From Treponema sp. (GTDB lineage: Bacteria > Spirochaetota > Spirochaetia > Treponematales > Breznakiellaceae): a DNA stretch of 14,736 bases. Positions 6,576-13,084 of this stretch are shown in pieces (position 1 is the first letter of the stretch; every line of letters begins with the position of its first letter). The DNA is taken from NCBI GenBank assembly GCA_031290325.1, contig JAITNU010000125.1, positions 1-14,736 of the forward strand, in the 5' to 3' direction. Under the pieces are notes generated by a model. It searched no databases. It worked only from the letters and a program-made list of their open reading frames with translations, and had not been told where the DNA came from. Made by a program: the position numbers and the translations under genes.

Positions 6576-7298
6576 ATGGCTGAACAAGAAAAAGAAATTG
6601 GCCTGTGGTACGGAATTTTAGACACAGCACTGAAACTTCCCGGGGCCAAGGTGGAACGGGACAGCTTCCTGGAAAAGGAATTTGCCAAATATGCCAACGA
6701 GGGCCTGATTAAACAACTCGTGGAAGCCGGAATCGGCAAGGCGGGGATTCCCCTTGATGTCCTGGATAAGGTGGCCGATGGGTCAATCGGGTTTCATACC
6801 ACCACGGTAACAGCAACCTCCTTTGCCGCAGGACTTCCAGGGGGTATTGCGATGGCAGGAACCATACCCGCGGATCTGGCCCAATATTACTATCACGTTA
6901 TCATCGTAGCCCAAAAACTGGCCTACATTTACGGATGGCCGAACCTGGAAGGAGACTCCAATGATGATTTTCTCGCGGCGCTCACCATTTTAATCGGGGT
7001 GATGAGCGGGGCCTCGGAAGCGACCGGGGTCCTGAGCTCCATAACCTCGGTTTTGGCACGGGAAGAATCATCAAAACGGCTTCCCATGGTGGCCTTGGCA
7101 AAGGCCGGGCTGCCCCAGGTGGCGAAACAGGTCGCCAAGGTCCTGGGGGCGAACCTGGCAAAACAGGGGCTTGCCAAGGGAATCGGGAAAATTATCCCCA
7201 TAGTTGGTGGCGCCATATCCGCTGGAGCAACTATCGTAACCTTCCTGCCCATGGCCAATACCCTTAAAAACGAATTACGGAAAACTCTGGTAAGCTGA
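6576..7298 (+). CDS. EcsC-like family protein
   Basis: The product is 240 residues from the chosen start. The middle carries GLPGG (86-90), IPAD (97-100), then a Tyr-rich helix and IYGWP (118-122). This order of a small-residue hydrophobic turn, PAD motif and conserved Tyr-Gly resembles the C-terminal domain of the EcsC family (a partner of the Ecs ABC transporter in Bacillus). The C-terminus has a glycine-rich hydrophobic segment (about 206-232, IIPIVGGAISAG then ATIVTFLPMA) that may insert in the membrane. No ABC transporter genes are adjacent, so a link to one is not supported here. Biochemical function is unknown. It stands between a terminator and the convergent tex gene, so is probably monocistronic. 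Confidence 0.6.
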   Translation: MAEQEKEIGLWYGILDTALKLPGAKVERDSFLEKEFAKYANEGLIKQLVEAGIGKAGIPLDVLDKVADGSIGFHTTTVTATSFAAGLPGGIAMAGTIPADLAQYYYHVIIVAQKLAYIYGWPNLEGDSNDDFLAALTILIGVMSGASEATGVLSSITSVLAREESSKRLPMVALAKAGLPQVAKQVAKVLGANLAKQGLAKGIGKIIPIVGGAISAGATIVTFLPMANTLKNELRKTLVS

Positions 7299-7305
7299 AC
7301 CGCTG

Positions 7306-7329
7306 GTAAGGGAACCGGCCTTACTTTTT
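7306..7329 (+). terminator. Intrinsic terminator of the EcsC-like gene, overlapping the tex stop
   Basis: GTAAGG (7306-7311) pairs with CCTTAC (7319-7324), loop of 7, followed by TTTTT (7325-7329). It begins 8 bases after the EcsC-like stop and works on the plus strand. The right arm covers the tex stop codon (7321-7323), so the two convergent genes share these bases. On the minus strand no T-tract follows. Confidence 0.7.
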
Positions 7330-9726
7330 CCCCGGCTTCGGTTCCCGCATTTTCTTGAACGCTTCTGCAAAGGGGTTGTACATGGTGCCGTCATCCTGGG
7401 GATCACTTTTTTCCAGGACGTTCCGGTTCTGTTGATGCCGGGGAGCGCTGGTTACGGTAGGTTCAGCCCCCGGCTTTTTAACCAGCACCCGTTTCTTTGG
7501 TTGAGGTTTATCACTGCCCTGGCCGGCAGTCCTGGTGGAAGCACGGGTATGCTCTGGAGAAGACTCGGTCTTCCGGGAAAGCCCGATACGGCGCCGGTCT
7601 TGATCCAGGGTGATGACCCGGAACTCCAGCACATCCCCCACCTTCACCGCGTACATGGGGTCCTTCACAAAGTGGTCGCTCAACTCCGAAATGTGGACCA
7701 GGGCGGTTTCCTTGATACCCAGATCAACAAAGGCGCCAAAGTCAACCACGTTCTTGATCTTCCCGGTGATCATCATCCCTACCTTGAGGTCCTCAAAGGT
7801 CACCACCCCCTTCTGCAGGATCGGCTTGGGATATCCATCACGGGGGTCCCGGTTCGGCTTCTTCAACTCATCCACAATATCGTTGATCGTGGTGTCCCCA
7901 ACACCGTACTTTTCCTTGAGAACGCTTCGCTCTTCAGAACTCAGGTTTCCGGTGGTCGTATTCGTAACCGCCACTATCGTGTTACGGATGACCCGTGCAA
8001 TCTCGTAGTTCTCCGGGTGAACCCAGGTGTTGTCCAGGGGATCCACGCTTTCAGGGATCTTGAGAAACCCCGCGCATTGTTCAAAGCTCTTAGGCCCCAT
8101 CCCCGGAACAACGGTCAGCTCCTCGCGGCTGGCGATCTTGCCCTTTTCTTCCCGGTACTTCACGATTTTCCGGGCCAGGGACCTGTTGATCCCTGACACA
8201 TACCGCAGCAGAGAGGCGCTGGCAGTGTTGAGGTTGACCCCCACGTTGTTTACCACCGAGGAAACCACCTCATCCAGGGATTCGGAAAGCTTCTTCTGAT
8301 TCACATCATGCTGATAAAGCCCGACACCAATGGATTTGGGGTCTATCTTGACCAGCTCCGCCAGGGGGTCCTGAAGGCGGCGGCCTATGGAAATGGCCCC
8401 CCGGATGGTCAGGTCCAGCTCGGGAAATTCCTCCCGTGCGATGTCGCTGGCAGAATAGACCGAGGCGCCGTCCTCATCCACCACGGTGTAGAGGACCTCC
8501 AGGCTGTTCTCGGCGATCACCTGGGTGATGATCTCCTGAACCTCCCGTGTGCCCGTACCATTCCCCACGGCAATGAGCTGGATATCGTAGTGCTTAACCC
8601 CTTCGAGGATGAGCCGTTTGGCCTCCTCAACCTTGTGGTTATAGATGACAAAGTGATTCAGGTACTTCCCCGTATCATCCAGGAAAGCGCACTTGGTCCC
8701 GGTCCTGATGCCGGGGTCAACCCCCAGGACCCGGGTCCCCTTGATGGGCTGCTGCATGAGGAGGTTCTTGAGGTTCTGGCTGAACACCGAGATGCCGTGA
8801 TCGTCTGCCGCGTCACTCTGGTCCCCCCGGATCTCCCGGATCACCGCCGGGGACAAGAGCCGCTTCAGGCCATCTTCGATAGCAGTACGATGGTACTCAT
8901 TATGCATAACATACCGTTCCTGCAGCCGCTCCACTGCGGCGTTTTCATCCACATCAATGGCCGGCTGGAGGATATGTTCCCGTTCACCGCGGTTGATTGC
9001 CATGATCCGGTGGGGTTTTATCTGAGAGAGTGGCTCAGTATAGTCCCAGTACATGAGATAGGTGGAGGTCTTCTTGGCCTCATCATCCCCCACACCCTTA
9101 ACGATGATACGCCCATCGGCACGGTAAAAAGACTTAATATTCCCCCGGTTTTCCGGGTCCTGGGAGACCCGCTCGGCGATAATATCCATGGCTCCCTGGA
9201 GGGCATCTTCCGCAGAGGCCACGGACAGCTCAGGGTGTTCCAGATTTTCAGTAATGAATTCAGCGGCTTTAAGGAGGAGGGCCGGAGCCTCCAATACCAG
9301 CATAGCATCTGCCAGGGGTTCAAGGCCCTTTTCGCAGGCGATCATGCCCCTGGTTTTCTTCTTCCGCTTATAGGGGGCGTAGATATCCTCAAGCTCCGCG
9401 AGGGTGGCGGCCTTGGCGATGTTATCGTAAAGCGGCTCCGTGAGCTTCCCCTGTTCAAAGATCCCCCGGATAATCTCAATCCGCCGGGTTTCCACGTTCT
9501 TTCCACTGGAAAAAAGGTGGTCCACATCCCTGACCTGCACCTCATCCAGGCTCCCGGTCTTTTCCTTCCGGTACCGGGCGATAAAGGGAACCGTGCTCCC
9601 TTCACCCAACAAACCAATAACCACCGAAACCTGCCCGGGATTGATGCTGAGGACTTCGGCGATACGCTTCATCAAACTAACTTCGTTGACCTGGAGGCCA
9701 TCGATAAATTCTTGAGTTAACTCCAT
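7321..9726 (-). CDS. tex: Tex family S1 RNA-binding protein (YhgF/Tex)
   Basis: The product is 801 residues, close to the usual Tex length. Tex proteins bind nucleic acid and are related to the eukaryotic elongation factor Spt6; they affect transcription and gene expression. Visible domains in order: the N-terminal helical domain with VPFIARYRKEKTG (about 48-60); a YqgF/RuvC-like RNase H fold beginning VLGVDPGIRTG (about 330-342); tandem helix-hairpin-helix motifs with VPGMGPKSF (about 500-555); an S1 domain (about 645-715) with GAFVDLG and HISELS; and a basic, Pro/Lys-rich disordered tail of about 80 residues. The start at 9726 has no convincing Shine-Dalgarno site, and a near-perfect -10 box lies 8 bases upstream of it. 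A second Met at residue 19 is possible but also lacks a ribosome site. It is convergent with the EcsC-like gene. Confidence 0.96.
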   Translation of the reverse strand: MELTQEFIDGLQVNEVSLMKRIAEVLSINPGQVSVVIGLLGEGSTVPFIARYRKEKTGSLDEVQVRDVDHLFSSGKNVETRRIEIIRGIFEQGKLTEPLYDNIAKAATLAELEDIYAPYKRKKKTRGMIACEKGLEPLADAMLVLEAPALLLKAAEFITENLEHPELSVASAEDALQGAMDIIAERVSQDPENRGNIKSFYRADGRIIVKGVGDDEAKKTSTYLMYWDYTEPLSQIKPHRIMAINRGEREHILQPAIDVDENAAVERLQERYVMHNEYHRTAIEDGLKRLLSPAVIREIRGDQSDAADDHGISVFSQNLKNLLMQQPIKGTRVLGVDPGIRTGTKCAFLDDTGKYLNHFVIYNHKVEEAKRLILEGVKHYDIQLIAVGNGTGTREVQEIITQVIAENSLEVLYTVVDEDGASVYSASDIAREEFPELDLTIRGAISIGRRLQDPLAELVKIDPKSIGVGLYQHDVNQKKLSESLDEVVSSVVNNVGVNLNTASASLLRYVSGINRSLARKIVKYREEKGKIASREELTVVPGMGPKSFEQCAGFLKIPESVDPLDNTWVHPENYEIARVIRNTIVAVTNTTTGNLSSEERSVLKEKYGVGDTTINDIVDELKKPNRDPRDGYPKPILQKGVVTFEDLKVGMMITGKIKNVVDFGAFVDLGIKETALVHISELSDHFVKDPMYAVKVGDVLEFRVITLDQDRRRIGLSRKTESSPEHTRASTRTAGQGSDKPQPKKRVLVKKPGAEPTVTSAPRHQQNRNVLEKSDPQDDGTMYNPFAEAFKKMREPKPGKK

Positions 9727-9734
9727 ACCTGTTT

Positions 9735-9764
9735 ATTATACCAGAAACGAGATGAGGAGGGCAA
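9735..9764 (-). promoter_or_regulatory. Candidate tex promoter giving a leaderless or near-leaderless mRNA
   Basis: On the minus strand, TTGCCC (9759-9764), an 18-base spacer and a perfect TATAAT (9735-9740). A start of transcription about 7 bases downstream falls near 9728, only about 2 bases before the tex ATG at 9726. The absence of a Shine-Dalgarno site agrees with this. Confidence 0.6.
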
Positions 9765-9932
9765 GAGACTCTTCAAACCCTTCCGCCGGTAATGAGAGGG
9801 ATAGCCGCCACCCCGTCTCAAAAGTAATAATCACGTTTTGCATAAAAAATGTTTGTATACTTTATCCCGGTTTTATTTGCCAATGATCTAACTGGCGGAT
9901 AAAAAATTGAAAATATGAAAAAACAGGTGTTT

Positions 9933-9954
9933 TGAACCCTGACAAACCGGTTCA
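9933..9954. repeat. Operator-like inverted repeat around the exporter -35 box
   Basis: TGAACC (9933-9938) and GGTTCA (9949-9954) form a 6-bp inverted repeat spaced by 10 bases. The candidate -35 CTGACA (9939-9944) lies inside the spacer, so a dimeric regulator could occlude the promoter. The regulator is unknown. Confidence 0.4.
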
Positions 9955-9967
9955 TTATAGGTACTAT
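9939..9967 (+). promoter_or_regulatory. Candidate promoter of the AI-2E family exporter gene
   Basis: CTGACA (9939-9944), 17-base spacer, TACTAT (9962-9967). Predicted transcription start is near 9974, against an ATG at 9976, again implying almost no leader; there is no Shine-Dalgarno site before the ATG. The rest of the 249-base gap upstream is AT-rich with another possible -10 (TATACT, 9856-9861) lacking a well-spaced -35. Confidence 0.5.
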
Positions 9968-9975
9968 AAGCTACT

Positions 9976-11085
9976 ATGAATCAGTCCAAACGTTTTGATC
10001 CAGGACGGGGGATTTTTTTGCTCGTGGTCTTTATCACCTGTTTCCTAGCAGGAGCAGTGCTTAAAGTTACCGCACCGGTACTTTTGCCCTTCACCCTGTC
10101 CCTGCTTTTGGCTTCTGTTATGAATCCAATGGTTAATTTCCTGGAAAAGTGGCACATTCCCCGGATTCTTTCGATCATCCTGGCCATGGGTATCATCATA
10201 GCCGGCTTGTACCTTATAGGAATCGTGCTTTTTTCTTCCGGGAAGACCATTCTCACCTTCTATCCCAAGTACGAGAGCCGTTTAACTGAGATTTATATCT
10301 GGGTGGCTGATTTCTTTGAGCTTTCCTATGATGAACACCTCTCGTTTTTTGAAAACCTCTGGTCTCAGTTGGGGGTGCGGACCGGAGTACGCAATTTCGC
10401 CTTTGATCTTTCCAATTTTTTTATCGGCTTTCTGAAAGACGCCTTCATGGTCGTACTTTTTGTGGTATTCATCCTGGTGGAGTCGGTCTTTTTTAAGGAA
10501 AAAATCGATCTGGCCTTTGAGAATAAACGATCCGGTCAGATAATACGAATCAGCCTTGATGTGATGCGCGAGGTTACCCGGTATCTTTCCGCGAAATTCT
10601 TCATCTCCCTGGCCACCGGTTTTATTGTGGCCATAGGTCTGGGCCTTGTAGGGCTTGAATTCGCCCTGGTGTGGGGAGTTATTCAGTTTATCCTGAATTT
10701 TATTCCCAACATCGGCAGCATTGCCGCAGGGGTAGGGGCCGGCCTCTTTGCCCTGATCCAGTTCTGGCCTGAACCGGCGCCTATCATCATCGTGGTCACA
10801 ATTATGCTGGCTACCAACATGATTATAGGCAACGTCCTGGAGCCGATGATCGTGGGGGACAATCTAGGGATTTCTCCCCTGGTCGTCCTCATGTCCCTGA
10901 TGATCTGGGGCTGGCTCTGGGGTTTTATGGGGATGATCCTCGCGGTCCCCATGACGGTAATCATCCGCATCCTCTGTGAAAACATACCTCTTCTGCAACC
11001 GCTCTCCGTGATCCTCGGCTCACGGAAAGCGGTGTTAGCGAAGAAGGCGGCAGCAGAAGAACTCAAGCGGATACCCCAGGATTAA
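9976..11085 (+). CDS. AI-2E family transporter (predicted permease/exporter)
   Basis: The product is 369 residues, normal for the AI-2E family (formerly UPF0118). The family includes TqsA, linked to export of autoinducer-2, and Na+(Li+)/H+ antiporters, so the substrate here is open. Hydrophobic segments occur at about 12-45, 60-88, 153-175, 210-265, 270-290 and 300-345, with a soluble region at about 90-145. Family landmarks are NFIPNIGS (about 240-247), GNVLEPMIVG (about 286-295), and the following LGISPLVVLMSLMIWGWLWG region. The C-terminal tail is basic. The start at 9976 keeps the first membrane helix intact and no other start fits. Downstream it is convergent with the XRE gene, with only 2 bases between their stops, and is followed by a strong hairpin terminator. 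Confidence 0.92.
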   Translation: MNQSKRFDPGRGIFLLVVFITCFLAGAVLKVTAPVLLPFTLSLLLASVMNPMVNFLEKWHIPRILSIILAMGIIIAGLYLIGIVLFSSGKTILTFYPKYESRLTEIYIWVADFFELSYDEHLSFFENLWSQLGVRTGVRNFAFDLSNFFIGFLKDAFMVVLFVVFILVESVFFKEKIDLAFENKRSGQIIRISLDVMREVTRYLSAKFFISLATGFIVAIGLGLVGLEFALVWGVIQFILNFIPNIGSIAAGVGAGLFALIQFWPEPAPIIIVVTIMLATNMIIGNVLEPMIVGDNLGISPLVVLMSLMIWGWLWGFMGMILAVPMTVIIRILCENIPLLQPLSVILGSRKAVLAKKAAAEELKRIPQD

Positions 11086-11105
11086 ATTCAGCTTTCTGAA
11101 TTTTT
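11084..11105 (+). terminator. Intrinsic terminator between convergent exporter and XRE genes
   Basis: AAATTCAG (11084-11091) pairs perfectly with CTGAATTT (11096-11103), a 4-base loop CTTT, with a T-run 11101-11105. The left arm includes bases of both stop codons (11083-11085 and 11088-11090) and the right arm lies in the XRE gene. The stem is symmetric, so it may also act weakly on the minus strand. Confidence 0.75.
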
Positions 11106-11444
11106 ATCCTGCAGCGCCAGCAAGAGATCGATCTGTTTTAAGATATACCGCTGAAACCGCGGTTCCAGCTCCTGGAAGAGGGCTACCAGCTTGGTACACT
11201 CTTCCTTGGGGTTTTGATCGAACATTTCGCCGGTACCGGTCTTAAGCCATTCCCTGTTTACGCCAAAGGAAGAGCAAATCAACTTGATAATCCGATCATT
11301 GGCCTTTCGCTTCTCCACTTCCACGCCCGCAAGGTATCCGCTGGACAGGGATATCACCTTTGAAAATTGGACCTGAGACAGGCTTAATGCTTCACGAACC
11401 TGCTTGATGCGCTGGTTCACCGATGGTATGGGGTCATTTTTCAT
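11088..11444 (-). CDS. XRE-family (Cro/CI-type) helix-turn-helix regulator
   Basis: The product is 118 residues. Residues about 9-66 form an HTH_3 (Cro/C1-type) DNA-binding domain: NQRIKQVREAL, the turn SLSQVQFSKVISLS, recognition helix around SSGYLAGVE, and the end motif VNREWLKTGTGEMF, very typical of phage-repressor-like regulators. The C-terminal about 45 residues look helical and may dimerise. The start at 11444 is in-frame and gives the usual short N-terminal arm; no Shine-Dalgarno site precedes it and the ATG overlaps a TATAATG string. Palindromes immediately upstream suggest that it binds its own promoter region. No phage genes are adjacent, so this looks like a chromosomal or relic regulator. 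Target genes are unknown; the convergent exporter is not an obvious target. Confidence 0.9.
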   Translation of the reverse strand: MKNDPIPSVNQRIKQVREALSLSQVQFSKVISLSSGYLAGVEVEKRKANDRIIKLICSSFGVNREWLKTGTGEMFDQNPKEECTKLVALFQELEPRFQRYILKQIDLLLALQDKNSES

Positions 11445-11445
11445 T

Positions 11446-11482
11446 ATACTAGTATGGTATCATAGAAAAACTTCTTGTGCAA
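11446..11482 (-). promoter_or_regulatory. Candidate XRE promoter with a palindromic operator
   Basis: Minus-strand TTGCAC (11477-11482), 17-base spacer, TACCAT (11454-11459). The predicted transcription start is about 2-3 bases before the ATG. A perfect 10-base palindrome ATACTAGTAT (11446-11455) overlaps the -10 and predicted start site, the usual place for an autorepressor. The -10 match is moderate. Confidence 0.5.
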
Positions 11483-11528
11483 GAGAATAATTGAATTACT
11501 GTATCATTACCAGGTACTCATTTTATCA

Positions 11529-11547
11529 TACTATTACAGTAATAGTA
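11529..11547. repeat. Perfect 19-base palindrome, candidate XRE operator
   Basis: TACTATTAC (11529-11537) and GTAATAGTA (11539-11547) are perfect inverted copies around a single central base. It lies about 85 bases upstream of the XRE gene. The TACTA half-site core is also part of the palindrome at 11446-11455, and the surrounding sequence repeats TATCAT three times (11458-11463, about 11502 and 11525). This is consistent with multiple operators for one dimeric regulator. Confidence 0.55.
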
Positions 11548-11627
11548 ACAACGCTTAGGACGAATTCGGTATCTCTATGAGCTGTTTATCAGTAAATCGA
11601 TCCTTCCATCAAGAGGACAGTATGCAG

Positions 11628-11659
11628 TCTTCAAATCACCAGTATTGATGATTTGAAGA
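11628..11659. repeat. Orphan perfect hairpin in the XRE-DinB gap
   Basis: TCTTCAAATCA (11628-11638) pairs perfectly with TGATTTGAAGA (11649-11659), an 11-bp stem with a 10-base loop. Neither strand has a T-tract beside it, and no gene starts close by on the plus strand. It lies 51 bases beyond the stop of the DinB-like gene, so it could stabilise that mRNA's 3' end, or be a protein-binding site. The remaining gap from 11548 to 11709 shows no credible gene. Confidence 0.6.
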
Positions 11660-11709
11660 GGTCCCTGGGAAAGGTCATGGTCTTAATTGTCGCCTTTTTT
11701 GAACACTCC

Positions 11710-12228
11710 CTAGCAGAGGAATTCCACATTGATGCCTGAATAATCGTTGTCGATCTTCATGGCATCCAAAACCTGGGATATCTGCCCCCGGTGATGGGTT
11801 CCGTGAACCACCATTTGGTTCAGCATAAAAGAAAGGGGCACCGAAGGGGGATTACCTCCGTACCGGTTGAGCGGTATGGGCTGGTTAAAATCCGTCAACC
11901 CGGAAATGAGCTTGACCAGGGCCTCATCAGCCACTTCAAAGGCAGAACCCAGCAATTTCCATTGAGCATCGGTCAGCGTACCCTCAGGAATGGTAATAGA
12001 CGCCACCGGAGCAAGGACCTCCAGGGCTGTACCTGACAAGACGCCTCGAAACAGCCCCTGAAAAAAAACGGTCCCCCTCAGGATATGACGAACCATGCCG
12101 GAAAGGCTTCCATAGTAGCTCCCCCGATCCTGTTCCCGTTCTTCAGGGGAAAGTTTATCCACGATAGCATAGACCGCTTTATTCCCGGCCTGGCTGTATT
12201 TAGCAAACATCATATATGTATCTTTCAT
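11710..12228 (-). CDS. DinB/YfiT-fold putative metal-dependent protein
   Basis: The product is 172 residues, normal for the DinB superfamily, a four-helix bundle that usually binds a divalent metal through three histidines. These can be placed at His48 (MVRHIL) and His142 and His146 (HxxxH within HGTHHRGQIS). The N-terminus MKDTYMMFAKYSQAGNK matches the first helix of the family. Known relatives include thiol transferases and uncharacterised stress proteins; this is unrelated to the E. coli polymerase also named DinB. The start at 12228 has AGAGGAG 10 bases upstream and a near-consensus promoter. No LexA-type operator is evident, so DNA-damage induction is not supported by the sequence. The gene appears to be monocistronic. 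Confidence 0.9.
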   Translation of the reverse strand: MKDTYMMFAKYSQAGNKAVYAIVDKLSPEEREQDRGSYYGSLSGMVRHILRGTVFFQGLFRGVLSGTALEVLAPVASITIPEGTLTDAQWKLLGSAFEVADEALVKLISGLTDFNQPIPLNRYGGNPPSVPLSFMLNQMVVHGTHHRGQISQVLDAMKIDNDYSGINVEFLC

Positions 12229-12256
12229 ACGAACTGACTCCTCTTACGATAGGGTA

Positions 12257-12285
12257 ATTATAATGCACCTATTAGCATTGTTCAA
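12257..12285 (-). promoter_or_regulatory. Strong sigma-70-type promoter of the DinB-like gene
   Basis: Minus-strand TTGAAC (12280-12285), exactly 17 bases, then a perfect TATAAT (12257-12262). Transcription would start near 12250, leaving a leader of about 22 bases with AGAGGAG. The -35 box lies within the last codons of the upstream metallopeptidase gene. This is the best promoter in the window. Confidence 0.7.
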
Positions 12286-13075
12286 GCTCCCGCTCAACCT
12301 CGCCCAGCCGCTTTGACAGGGACGCGATGGTCCGTTCAAGCCGGTTTTTTTCCTTCTCAAGCCTGAGTTTCGGGTCTTCCTGCTCCCCCGGTGTTGAGCC
12401 TGCAGTTCCACGCCGGGCCTCTATCCGTACCATATCAGGGCTTTTACCCTTGAGCAGGGCGGCTTCCGCGTTCGTCCGCTCATCCTCGTTCCTAATCCCC
12501 GCCAGAAACCGCATATTATCAGGCCCGACCGCGGGGTTCAGGTTATACTGATACATCTTGATCGCCATAGTGGAGGCGGTTCTGGGGATCCTGAGTATCC
12601 GGTCGAGATAATCCTCAAAACGGCCTCCAATGGAGAGGCACAGCTCCTGGGCTTTGAGCAGGTACTTGCCCAGGTCCTTTACCAGGTTCCCGTTTTCGCA
12701 GAGGTACCTGGTCCTTATGGTCTCAGTGAGCTCGGCCAGTTCCGGGGAACTGGTAAAGACATTCTGATAAACCCCCTGGGCTTCCGCCTTTTCCAGGAGT
12801 CTGTGGAGAATGGCCCAGAATTCCGTGGTGTGAGCACGGGTTGAGAGGGTCCCTCCCCGGGAACAGGCATGGAGGTGGTGGGCATACTCATGGATAGCGG
12901 TGTAGAGCAGGAGGTTGTCGGTTTGGAAATTCCGGTTATGGATGATGATTTCCCTCGTTTCCGGCTTGTAGAGGCCATTTATCTTTTTGCTCTGTTTACC
13001 GGAAAAAACAAGGGTAAAATCCAGGGAGGCATCTTCGATGGCCAGGAGGGTGGTCTTAACCTGATCTTGGTTCAT
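12272..13075 (-). CDS. Putative HExxH zinc metallopeptidase with coiled-coil tail
   Basis: The product is 267 residues with no signal peptide, so cytoplasmic. A zincin motif H62-E-Y-A-H66 sits in the context TAIHEYAHHLHA, after a strand GLYKPETREIIIHN. Sixteen residues later comes H82-T-T-E-F-W, resembling the third ligand arrangement (H-x-x-x-F-W) of YgjP/DUF45- and SprT-like peptidases; His82 is the inferred third zinc ligand. After a helical middle the last 35-40 residues (about 229-267) form a charged coiled coil (KLRLEKEKNRLERTI onward). I do not know this combination as a named family. The start at 13075 follows the rsmE stop by 9 bases with no Shine-Dalgarno site, so translation is probably coupled to rsmE. 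ImmA/IrrE-type regulatory peptidase is an alternative; no XRE gene is directly beside it. Confidence 0.75.
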   Translation of the reverse strand: MNQDQVKTTLLAIEDASLDFTLVFSGKQSKKINGLYKPETREIIIHNRNFQTDNLLLYTAIHEYAHHLHACSRGGTLSTRAHTTEFWAILHRLLEKAEAQGVYQNVFTSSPELAELTETIRTRYLCENGNLVKDLGKYLLKAQELCLSIGGRFEDYLDRILRIPRTASTMAIKMYQYNLNPAVGPDNMRFLAGIRNEDERTNAEAALLKGKSPDMVRIEARRGTAGSTPGEQEDPKLRLEKEKNRLERTIASLSKRLGEVERELEQC

Positions 13076-13084
13076 AGATAGATT

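Noticed and set aside
8308..9720. Plus-strand open frame of 470 codons opposite tex
   Set aside because: It is antisense to a complete, well-conserved Tex gene, has no ribosome site or family motif, and such shadows are expected in a G+C-rich gene.
9856..9861. TATACT as the exporter's -10
   Set aside because: The nearest -35-like TTGCAT is only 12 bases away, too close for a functional pair.
11088..11444. XRE gene as a toxin-antitoxin antitoxin or prophage marker
   Set aside because: No toxin-like partner, integrase or structural phage gene is in the window; the neighbours are chromosomal.
11577..11648. Small plus-strand open frame of 23 codons in the XRE-DinB gap
   Set aside because: No ribosome site, ends in the hairpin loop, and composition gives no support; an RNA element is more plausible.
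11710..12228. DinB-like protein as the error-prone DNA polymerase IV or an SOS gene
   Set aside because: The protein is a short histidine-bearing helical bundle, not a polymerase, and no LexA-like operator is visible.
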